From Belnapia arida (GTDB lineage Bacteria; Pseudomonadota; Alphaproteobacteria; Acetobacterales; Acetobacteraceae), in the NCBI RefSeq assembly GCF_016773205.1, contig NZ_JAETWB010000008.1, positions 1 to 64,000 of the forward strand: 64,000 nucleotides of DNA. Reading direction: 5' to 3'. The translations under genes and the position numbers were made by a program. Shown in pieces: positions 7,120 through 13,712 of the stretch; positions within the stretch are counted from its first letter, which is position 1, and every line of letters begins with the position of its first letter. Below the pieces are notes generated by a model that saw only the letters and a list, made by a program, of their open reading frames with translations, was not told the origin of the DNA and did no database searches.

Positions 7120-8013
7120 TCAGAGCAGGTGCTGGACAAACCAGTCGCGCGCCGCCGCGCTCGACACCTCGAAGCCGGAACCCGTGTAGGGGTCGAAGTG
7201 CCCGCCTGGCATCAACACCAGCCGCTTCGGCTCCAGTGCCCGGTTGTAGGCATCAAGCGCCAGGTCGGTGGGAGTTAGCGTGTCCTCTGTCGCCACAATC
7301 ATCAGCAACGGGGTCGGGCTGATCCGCGTCACCCAAGTGCCAGGCTCATATTCACGGAGCATCTCAGCACTGCGCAACGTCACCTCGTTGCGCCAAGCAG
7401 GGGCGATGTCCCGTGTAGCTGCGAAAAAGGCCCATGCATCCGGCCCCGGCAATGCACAAGGGGCGGTCGGATCTTCGGCTACGACGGGGAGCACGGTCGG
7501 CGCTAAACCGCGGAAACGGGCTTCCCGGTCAGCGTCAAAGCGATTGCGTAGAGCCGACACGAGATCCGATCGGATGCGGCGGCTCGATCCCACTGGGCCA
7601 CTGATTGCCGGCACCTGCGACACGACACAGCGCACACGCCGGTCGATGGCGCCGAGCATAAGGACATGCCCCCCACTGTAGCTAGTGCCCCAGGCGCCCA
7701 CGCGGCCCCGATCCAGCTCCGGCATGGTTCTGGCGTAGGTGATGGCGTGTCGGTAGTCGCGGACCTGCTGAACGGGGTCGATCTCTCCGCGCGGCTCGCC
7801 GTCGCTGGCGCCGAAGTTGCGGTTGTCGAAGACAAGCACGGCCAACCCCGCGGCAGCCAAGACCTCCGCGTAGCGGTCTAGGTACTGCTCCTTCACGCCC
7901 GTGAAACCGTGCGCCATGACAACGACAGCGTGCGGCCCGGTTGCGCTATCAGGAAGATGTAGCCAGCCGCGGAGGATCGTCCCCTCGGCGTCGAACGCGA
8001 TGTCACGCCGCAT
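7120..8013 (-). CDS. Alpha/beta hydrolase (297 aa)
   Basis: The start at 8013 has a GGGAGGG ribosome-binding site; the frame is open further upstream without support. The fold is recognisable from the oxyanion-hole region VVMAHGFTGVKEQYL, the nucleophile elbow WGTSYSGGH (Ser in G-x-S-x-S) near residue 110, an acidic residue after MIVATEDTLTP, and the catalytic His in MPGGHFDPY near the end. This matches cytoplasmic hydrolases related to dienelactone hydrolase and acyl-peptidases. Substrate unknown. There is no signal peptide. It is probably an island cargo gene, converging on the cupin gene. Confidence 0.8.
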   Translation of the reverse strand: MRRDIAFDAEGTILRGWLHLPDSATGPHAVVVMAHGFTGVKEQYLDRYAEVLAAAGLAVLVFDNRNFGASDGEPRGEIDPVQQVRDYRHAITYARTMPELDRGRVGAWGTSYSGGHVLMLGAIDRRVRCVVSQVPAISGPVGSSRRIRSDLVSALRNRFDADREARFRGLAPTVLPVVAEDPTAPCALPGPDAWAFFAATRDIAPAWRNEVTLRSAEMLREYEPGTWVTRISPTPLLMIVATEDTLTPTDLALDAYNRALEPKRLVLMPGGHFDPYTGSGFEVSSAAARDWFVQHLL

Positions 8014-8277
8014 CGGTCCCTCCCTACGTCTTCCCATGCAGCATCTCACGCCATCTCGCGTCGGCGGCGCAAGCATCTAAGGCACAGGGGGCCGGCGCCT
8101 ACATGGCTCCGGCATCGTCACCCCTCGCCACCAGCGCCGTCCAGCCTCCAGCCTCGGCATCAGCCGGTCGGCCTGTGAACAACGGTGCAACAATGCCTCT
8201 TGCACCTCCGTTCTGACTTCCGATAAGAGAACGAACGCGCCTTCTTGATCTGCCTGTCGGCGCTGGTCGGGCCGCTT

Positions 8278-8421
8278 CTAAAGCGTGTTAGCGCCTCCTG
8301 TTTGGGAATTGGCCGAGGTGTTAGAATGCCGCTTCAGCCCTGGCGAACGGGCCTTCGATACCTTGTTCAGCTTCCGCAGCTCCGGCCCGAACAGGTGCTC
8401 CTGCGCCGCCGGATCCGTCAT
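8278..8421 (-). CDS. Short EHLFGP-motif protein (47 aa), gene D of duplicated block
   Basis: The frame begins MTDPAAQEHLFGPELRK and ends at TAG after a Ser/Asn-rich tail. The first 17 residues match the C-terminal module of the 6087-6404 product. It starts 26 bases after the stop of gene A. If the TAG that ends gene A is read through, the extended frame would instead end in TGA overlapping this start as TGATG, a typical reinitiation arrangement. Codons also remain open past its own TAG, so the end may be degraded. Function unknown. Confidence 0.45.
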   Translation of the reverse strand: MTDPAAQEHLFGPELRKLNKVSKARSPGLKRHSNTSANSQTGGANTL

Positions 8422-8447
8422 CACCGCGCCGACGCGCCGCCGCGCAG

Positions 8448-8840
8448 CTACCCGCCGGCGAAGGCCGCTCGCCACAGTCCATCCAGCCACTGCACCTGGT
8501 CCGCCGGCAGCCGCACCGATCCCGCCTGTCCATGGAGCCATTGCCGGAGCCGCTCGAGCCGCACCCGGTCTTGCAGCGTCACCGTCGGCCGCGCGGCCAG
8601 CAGCGCGATCTGCTTCCGAGCCGTGCGCGGCGCCAGGTTGGCGAAGGTGAAGACCGGCGCCGCCTGCCGCTTCGCCGCGCTGGTGACCAGCGCCGCCAAA
8701 TCGTGCCAGTCGAGGCCGCCGCGCTTCAGGGTCAGGCCGATCGCCCGCGCCGTCGCCACTACCTCGCCCGGTTGGTCGCTGCTGAGGAGCGGCAACAGCT
8801 TGGCCAGCCGCGGGCCAATCGCTGAAAGGCTCGCCGTCAT
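8448..8840 (-). CDS. Phage-type island protein, gene A copy 1 (130 aa)
   Basis: The protein starts MTASLSAIGPRLAKLLPLLSS and continues DQPGEVVATARAIGLTLKR, WHDLAALVTSAAKR and a Trp-rich end (VQWLDGLWRAAFAGG). It is soluble and helical without cysteine motifs. A truncated, frameshifted second copy lies at 12089-12264, and both follow gene B with an ATGA overlap. Genes of this kind recur beside the HGG-motif gene in alphaproteobacterial prophages; the role is unknown. The TAG stop is followed by eight open codons to a TGA overlapping gene D, so the original gene may have been slightly longer. Confidence 0.65.
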   Translation of the reverse strand: MTASLSAIGPRLAKLLPLLSSDQPGEVVATARAIGLTLKRGGLDWHDLAALVTSAAKRQAAPVFTFANLAPRTARKQIALLAARPTVTLQDRVRLERLRQWLHGQAGSVRLPADQVQWLDGLWRAAFAGG

Positions 8841-9196
8841 GGCGTGGCTCCCTCCTGAGCCAGTTCGTCGAGCTCGCGCAGCAGGGCGTTGAGGGCTGCC
8901 ATCTCGCGCCGAGCGGCACCACGCTCTCGGGCGGCTTGGCGGGCCTCAGCGTTGCGGCGGCCGTGCACGAGCCGGGCCTTCTGGCTGCGATCCAGACCAG
9001 ACGCCGTAACCGGCCCGCGGGAGGCACCGCCATGCTTGTGGCACCGTCCGTTCCACATTGCTGGGGCGCAGCAGGGTCGCCCGTCGCGCCTGCGTCTGGC
9101 GCCGCATCGGGGAGCAGCATTAGCCGCAGCCAGCCGCTGAATGTTCATTGCCGTACAGTGCATACAGGAGTGCGGTTCCTGAGGTTGATTGCTCAT
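8837..9196 (-). CDS. HGG-motif phage-type protein, gene B copy 1 (119 aa)
   Basis: Residues 10-55 carry several cysteines (SCMHCTAM, RCGARRRRDGRPCCAPAM) leading into NGRCHKHGGAS, the conserved Cys/His-HGG signature of a small phage-associated family. The second half is a charged helix (KARLVHGRRNAEARQAARER, ALNALLRELDELAQEG). The Cys/His cluster suggests metal binding, possibly nucleic-acid contact, but no function is established. ATG overlaps the stop of gene C (ATGA), and its own stop overlaps gene A. The homologous copy is at 12261-12596. Confidence 0.7.
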   Translation of the reverse strand: MSNQPQEPHSCMHCTAMNIQRLAAANAAPRCGARRRRDGRPCCAPAMWNGRCHKHGGASRGPVTASGLDRSQKARLVHGRRNAEARQAARERGAARREMAALNALLRELDELAQEGATP

Positions 9197-9840
9197 TTCC
9201 GTTCGCCCCCCTGGTTCACCGTGCCAGCCACCACCGCCTGCCCGCCCTCCGACACCGCGACGTGCTGCACCACCACCGTCTGCCTGCCACCGTTCCGTAG
9301 CCGCTCCAGGGTGAGGGCAGCGCGCCCGAAGGCATCCATCATCCGAACGGAGGCGGTCGCCATGCGGGCAGCTTCGATGCTCTGCACCTGCTGCCGCCCA
9401 GTTTTGTCCCAGGACTGGCAAAGGCTGGCAAAGTAATCCGCCTTGGCCGCGAGGCGCAGCGCCATGGCATGTGCCGTCGCCATCTGGTGAGCCAGCATCC
9501 GCTCCACCCCGTTCTAGGAGCCGATCGTCTCGGCCGTGTCCACCGCGAGCGCGAGTGTATTCACCTCGCTGACCAGTTCGAGGCGTTGCAGACTGGCCTC
9601 GGCCGACAGCATGTCGCCACGCTGGTAAACCGTGTCGCGCAGGCCAGGCCGGCTGGTCAGGGCACCCCCGCGGTTCACCAGGAACTCGCCGCCGTTGCCC
9701 GCCCGGAGGGCGTGGGTTACGTGCATGGTAGGTTCGAGCAGATCGGCCGCGCCTGCCTCCAAGGTAGCGACCTCCTGTTCCAGGCACGCGGCCTCCCGGC
9801 TGTCCTCTGCCCGCGCCAAGCCGAGATAGCCTGAGCCGAT
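9193..9840 (-). pseudogene. Phage-type gene C copy 1, interrupted by in-frame TAG
   Basis: This frame parallels the intact gene C at 12593-13366 along most of its length (GNGGEFLVNRG against GNGGEMVVESA, DMLSAEASLQRLELV against SMLAADASVARLDLA). A TAG at 9516-9514 interrupts it right before VERMLAHQMATAH, which continues in the same frame to the shared end QHVAVSEGGQAVVAGTVNQG. So the copy is a single frame broken only by one amber codon. Upstream of about 9840 similarity stops, probably at a deletion or insertion edge. Function of the family is unknown. Confidence 0.65.
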
Positions 9841-10322
9841 GATTTGGCGTCCACCGAGGATGCCACACCAAGGTGCTAGGTTGCTTATTCCGCTAGCGTG
9901 TGGTGGGTGCTTTCTTCTGCTCCTCCACACTTTGCTTACACTAGGGTGCATCAGCAAGGGTCGCCGGCAACACCGTAGAGCACGCCCAAACGGCAGTGAA
10001 AGCAGTATTATGCCGATTTCGATACATGAGGCCGTGGGGAGCCGCGGCCATGCGTATGTGACGGCTGATTTTGCCCGCGTACCCAGCCTAGTTGCGCCAG
10101 AGGCTGTCGAACTGGATCTTCCGATGCTAAGACGACATGCTCAACCACTGCTGCCATGCCTGGAACAAGCTCAACGCGCAGCCCTGGACCGTCATGGCCA
10201 TCGGACGGTGCGCAGGGGTTTTGGTCAGCAGGACTTGGTATTAGAGTGGCTTCTGAGCCCTCTATTGGCACTTTCTCGGGAATGTATCGCCAGTAGGAAC
10301 AGTTGTTGCAAGAGGACGAACT
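9841..10322. other. Gene-poor stretch before the FkbM gene
   Basis: Apart from the IS630-like remnant listed separately, I see no coding region. GC content falls progressively toward the FkbM gene, and an AGAGGA ribosome-binding site for that gene lies at 10311-10316. Confidence 0.4.
10131..10248 (+). mobile_element. IS630-like transposase remnant (C-terminal fragment)
   Basis: The translated piece reads CCHAWNKLNAQPWTVMAIG, which fits the closing segment of IS630-family transposases (an AWN.L..PW.IMSIG pattern), and ends at TAG. No upstream DDE catalytic region is left, so this is a short leftover. Identification rests on one motif only. Confidence 0.45.
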
Positions 10323-10979
10323 ATGCCCATTGAGAGAACAGACGCTGGGATTTGGGTTGTAGTCGGGGATACACTTCGGACGCCTTGGGTTAAAGAAAAG
10401 GGTAAACTTGCAGTTGATCACTTAATACCGCACATTTGCGCTCTAATTCGTCCAGGCGATACAGTTATAGACGTAGGAGCTAATATAGGTGATCACACGA
10501 TTTCGTATCTTGATGCAGTTAATAAAAATGGAACAGTAATTGCATTTGAGCCCGACCCAGAATGCTATGCATGTTGTGTTTTGAATTGCGGTAAGTTTGA
10601 GGATTTCTACTGTGCCGCGGCCACTGATCGACGTCGAAAGGTCGCTTTGAAAACTGTTTCCAATCGAGGTGAAAATCACATTGAGCTTGATGGCGCTGGG
10701 GTTGATGGCTTCCCTATAGACGATCTAAAACTCGCACGATGTGATCTCATTAAGATTGATGTGGAAGGTGCCGAACTACTGGTTCTCAAAGGATCAGTTG
10801 AAACTATCGTAAAAAACAAGCCGATCATTGTATGTGAGTTGGTTGAAGGTCAATTATCGCGGTTTAATACTTCAATTGCTGAAGTTAAACATATGCTTGA
10901 TCTTCTTGGATATTCTGGATGTCCGCTCATCAGCGGAGAGGATAGGGACTGGGTGTTTCGTCACACTAACCCTATTTGA
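10323..10979 (+). CDS. FkbM-family methyltransferase (218 aa), AT-rich foreign gene
   Basis: The product has the SAM-binding loop VIDVGANIGDHTISYL near residues 49-64, an acidic strand end (VIAFEPDP), the FkbM signature IKIDVEGAELLVLKG near residue 142, and a short C-terminal domain. Such enzymes O-methylate sugars, peptides or lipids, and in mobile elements they often modify surface glycans; the substrate here is unknown. The start has an AGAGGA ribosome-binding site. Base composition is strikingly AT-rich compared with every neighbour, and IS630-like remnants lie on both sides, so it was probably acquired from a different donor than the rest of the island. Confidence 0.85.
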   Translation: MPIERTDAGIWVVVGDTLRTPWVKEKGKLAVDHLIPHICALIRPGDTVIDVGANIGDHTISYLDAVNKNGTVIAFEPDPECYACCVLNCGKFEDFYCAAATDRRRKVALKTVSNRGENHIELDGAGVDGFPIDDLKLARCDLIKIDVEGAELLVLKGSVETIVKNKPIIVCELVEGQLSRFNTSIAEVKHMLDLLGYSGCPLISGEDRDWVFRHTNPI

Positions 10980-11120
10980 CGTGGATTGTGTAATACCGCT
11001 GAGCCTTCGAAAGTGAATTTCGTAATCCAGGGAATGCGGTGAGTGAGCGGATGCGCTTTGGCGTCAGCGCATTCCAAGCCTCGCAGCAGACCTGGAGAAT
11101 GGCGTCGTAGCTGTCGAGCA
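10972..11120 (-). mobile_element. IS630-like transposase remnant (C-terminal fragment)
   Basis: Read on the minus strand the piece contains RLLDSYDAILQVCCEAWNAL followed by TPKRIRSLTAFPGL and a basic tail ending at TAG 10974-10972. This resembles the C-termini of IS630-family transposases. Its 5' portion is cut off at about 11,120, where the IS1182-like fragment on the other strand begins. The FkbM stop codon overlaps its last bases. Confidence 0.5.
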
Positions 11121-11124
11121 GGCG

Positions 11125-12005
11125 ATGGAGCCCGGGCTGCGGCCCTGGACTACAGCCGGATGGGCGCGGCGGAGGCCGAGCTGGCCACCGAGGCCGAGGG
11201 CTGGCTGGTGCAGGCCGAGAGCGCCGAAGCCGCGGAGGACGCCGCCCTCGCGGCTGACCGGCGCGGCTACGACATGCCGGCTTGGATGCGCGACAAACAG
11301 CGACGCCTGGAGCGGATCCGGGCTGCCAAGGCGGCGCTCGAGGCCGAGGCGCAGGCTGCCGAAGCGGCAAACCTGGACCGCGGCACCAAGGCCGACGGGT
11401 CGCCGTGGCGGCGCCGCGGCCGCAAGCCGCAGCACCAACCTGGCGTGCCGAAGCCCAGCGTTCAGCGCAACTTCACCGATCCGGAGATCTGGATCATGAG
11501 GGACCGCGACGGCTTTGTGCAGGCCTACAACAACGCCCAGGCCGCGGTGGGGACGCCAAGGCGCAGGTCATCGTGGCGCATCACCTGACCAACAACGCGT
11601 CCGATCACGACGTGCTGGAACCCCTGCTCGATGCGGTCCCGCCAACACCGAAGCCATGCCGACCGAGGTCTCCACCGATAACGGCTACTGCTCCGAAGCC
11701 AACCTGGCCGACTTTGCCGAGCGTGGGATCCGCGGCTACGTCGCCACCGGCCGTGCCAAGCCCCCGACGACGGCGAGGACCGACGTCGAGGTCTATTGGT
11801 CTCGGCCATGCGGCTCAGACACGCCGGCCGGCGCAGCCGCTACTGATTATGCAAGCAGGTCGTCGAACCCGTTTTTGGACAGGCCAAGGGATCACGTGGG
11901 TCCCGGCAGTTCCTGCTCCGCGGCCTCCAGAAGGTAAAATACGAATGAGCGCTGGTCTGCACCGCCCATAACCTCACCAAGCTCGTCAGGGCAGCAGCAG
12001 CCTAA
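11125..12005 (+). pseudogene. IS1182-family transposase, N-terminally truncated and frameshifted
   Basis: Segments of an IS1182-type DDE transposase follow in order but in different frames. First comes a charged coiled region (EAELATEAEGWLVQAESAEA, KQRRLERIRAAKAALEAEAQ). Next is DRDGFVQAYNNAQAAV, then AQVIVAHHLTNNASDHDVLE, STDNGYCSEANLADFAERGI, and finally VVEPVFGQAKGSRG and LVCTAHNLTKLVRAAAA before TAA. Frame changes occur near 11,550 and again before 11,660 and 11,850. The N-terminal third is missing. The element is therefore inactive. It separates the AT-rich FkbM islet from the second copy of the C-B-A gene block. Confidence 0.8.
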
Positions 12006-12088
12006 CGCTGCAGCGGCCGCGCGCTTGCAATGAGTGCCTATCGGTCCCCAGCGGCGGCAGTCCGACATGGAGTTACCGGGACGGTCTT

Positions 12089-12264
12089 CTAACGCTTGCC
12101 CTCGCTTGAAACCATCGTGGCGAGGTCGTGAAATCCATGCCCTTATGCTGCAGGGTCTGGCAGATGGCCCGCGCTGTCGCCATCGCTTCACCGGGCTGGT
12201 CACTGCTCAGTAACAGCAAGATTTTGGCCAGCCGCGCGCCGATGGCTGAAAGGCCAGCATTCAT
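12089..12264 (-). pseudogene. Phage-type gene A copy 2, frameshifted and truncated
   Basis: The start MNAGLSAIGARLAKILLLLSS and DQPGEAMATARAICQTLQ match gene A at 8448-8840. At about 12,135 one base appears to be lost: adding a C restores DFHDLATMVSSEGKR, matching WHDLAALVTSAAKR. That restored frame then meets TAG at 12091-12089, where copy 1 has a glutamine codon (KRQ). Beyond this point similarity is lost toward the IS1182 remnant. The ATG overlaps the stop of gene B copy 2 as ATGA, so the arrangement of the block is conserved although this gene is dead. Confidence 0.65.
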
Positions 12265-12596
12265 GGGCTGGCACTTCCCTCCTCCAAATCCTCGAGTTCG
12301 CGTAACAGGGCACTCAGGGCTGCCATCTCGCGCCGGGCTGCACCACGCTCTCGGGCGGCTTGACGGGCCTCGGCCGCGCGAAGGCCGTGCACAAGCCGCG
12401 CCGCACGGCTGCGCTCACGGCCCGCCGGGGTCGTCTGCCCCTTGGCCTTCCCGCCATGCATCCGGCACCGGCCGTTGAGCATCGCTGGGCCAGCGCAGGG
12501 TGTGCAGCGTCGGGTCTTAGCCCCGCAGCTAGGCGCCAGACGAGCTTGCGTCAATCGGGACAGGCAGGTGCACGTCGCATGGGGTTGATTGCTCAT
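12261..12596 (-). CDS. HGG-motif phage-type protein, gene B copy 2 (111 aa)
   Basis: This is the homologue of 8837-9196. The cysteine-rich first half (CTCLSRL, PSCGAKTRRCTPCAGPAM) leads into NGRCRMHGGKAKGQTTP, and the second half repeats ARLVHGLRAAEARQAARERG and LSALLRELEDLEEG almost word for word. A Cys/His metal site is likely. Unlike copy 1 the N-terminus differs after MSNQP, showing that the copies have diverged rather than being a recent exact duplication. It overlaps gene C upstream and gene A remnant downstream by ATGA. Function unknown. Confidence 0.7.
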   Translation of the reverse strand: MSNQPHATCTCLSRLTQARLAPSCGAKTRRCTPCAGPAMLNGRCRMHGGKAKGQTTPAGRERSRAARLVHGLRAAEARQAARERGAARREMAALSALLRELEDLEEGSASP

Positions 12597-13366
12597 TTCC
12601 GCTCGCCCCCCTGGTTCACCGTGCCAGCCACCACCGCCTGCCCGCCTTCCGACACCGCGACGTGCTGGACGACGACGGTCTGCTTGCCGCCGTTCCTGAG
12701 CCGCTCCAGCGTCAGCAGGCCGCGCTGGAAGGTCTCCATCATGCGGGCTGAGGCGGCGGCCATTCGGGCGGCCTCGATGCTCTGCAGCTGCTGCCGGGTC
12801 TGCGGATCCCAGGATCTGATCCCGCCGGCAAAGTCGCCCGCCCGGGCTGCGAGGGTCATGGCCAGTTGGTGCGCGGTCGCCATCTGGTGTGCGAGCATGC
12901 GCTCGAGGCTGTTCGCTGCCTGGATGCTCTCCGCCGCGTCCACCGACATCGTCAGGGTGTTGGCGCCGGCGGCGAGGTCGAGGCGCGCCACGCTGGCGTC
13001 GGCTGCCAGCATGCTAGGCCGCTCCTTCACGGTATCGACCAGCCAGGGCCGCTCCCGGCGGTTGGCCGCGCTCTCGACCACCATCTCGCCGCCGTTGCCC
13101 TGCGCCGGCGGGGTGCTGGCGTGGTTCCTCGGATCCAGGATCGCATCGGCCCGGGCCTCCATCCCGTCCGCCTCGAGCTCCTCAAACCGGGCGCCGGTGT
13201 GGTCGGCCCACTCCTCCCGCATGATCGGCGCCATGGCTCGCTTGCGGCGGGCCTGGGTCTTCAGCCGGACCGCATCGGCGGCCGTCGGCTGAGGCGGTGC
13301 TGGCGGCGGGCTGCCGCCATCCTCGGACATGATGAGGGACACGCTGGGGTCAGGGGCTTGGGTCAT
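12593..13366 (-). CDS. Phage-type protein, gene C copy 2 (257 aa, intact)
   Basis: The intact copy begins MTQAPDPSVSLIMSEDGG with a proline-rich linker and a basic helix (RLKTQARRKRAMAPIMREEW), then acidic helices. Its C-terminal 100 residues are nearly identical to the broken copy at 9193-9840: SLERMLAHQMATAH, SIEAARMAAASARMMETF, TLERLRNGGKQTVVVQHVAV. Proteins with this ending typically precede the HGG-motif gene in Acetobacteraceae prophage remnants; their role is not known. Start and stop both overlap neighbours as ATGA, so expression is probably coupled. Confidence 0.7.
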   Translation of the reverse strand: MTQAPDPSVSLIMSEDGGSPPPAPPQPTAADAVRLKTQARRKRAMAPIMREEWADHTGARFEELEADGMEARADAILDPRNHASTPPAQGNGGEMVVESAANRRERPWLVDTVKERPSMLAADASVARLDLAAGANTLTMSVDAAESIQAANSLERMLAHQMATAHQLAMTLAARAGDFAGGIRSWDPQTRQQLQSIEAARMAAASARMMETFQRGLLTLERLRNGGKQTVVVQHVAVSEGGQAVVAGTVNQGGERK

Positions 13367-13712
13367 CGGAAGGTTCCCATCGTGACCTGCAAAAGGGCGG
13401 GCAGGGTGTCCGGCTGCAACAGGTCCGGCCCGGCCGGAGTGGCGTAGAAGTCGGCCATCACCGTGCGCTCGGCATCCAACTCGGGGTCCGGGGCCTGTAG
13501 CGCGTCGAATGCCTCCTCAGCCGCCCGTAGGAGGAAGGCGACGCAGGCTTGGATTTTCGGATGCGGACCCTGCCCCCTGCTAAAGTAGCTAATCCTGCTA
13601 ATCCGGCAGGCGCCGAGGGGGTTGGATTAGCAAGTTTAGCAGGATTAGCAGGGGGGTACCCCTGCTGAACCAAATCCAGCGCCGCCCAGGCATCGAACAC
13701 GACAGCGCTCAC
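13363..13712 (-). pseudogene. Island gene split by a frameshift at a G5 tract
   Basis: ATG 13712 overlaps the stop of the DUF3987 gene and opens a protein (SAVVFDAWAALDLVQQGYPP, ANPAKLANPTPSAPAGLAGL). After about 13,615 the plausible continuation lies in another frame: KIQACVAFLLRAAEEAFDAL, PDPELDAERTVMADFYATP, and PALLQVTMGTFR, ending at TGA 13365-13363 that overlaps gene C as ATGA. One extra base in the G5 run at 13617-13621 would join the two parts. The break coincides with a perfect inverted repeat. Either the gene is broken or the tract is slippery; a sequencing error is also possible. Confidence 0.6.
13588..13649. repeat. 14-bp perfect inverted repeat around the frameshift
   Basis: GCTAATCCTGCTAA at 13588-13601 is the reverse complement of TTAGCAGGATTAGC at 13636-13649. 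Additional GGATTAGC-like units lie beside both arms. On the coding strand these arms encode the NPA/NPAK and LAGLAG stretches of the split gene. Confidence 0.85.

Noticed and set aside
8200-8280. Continuation of the 47-residue gene D frame past its TAG
   Set aside because: Open codons continue for about 55 residues, but there is no paralogue or overlap to support coding, and high GC keeps frames open.
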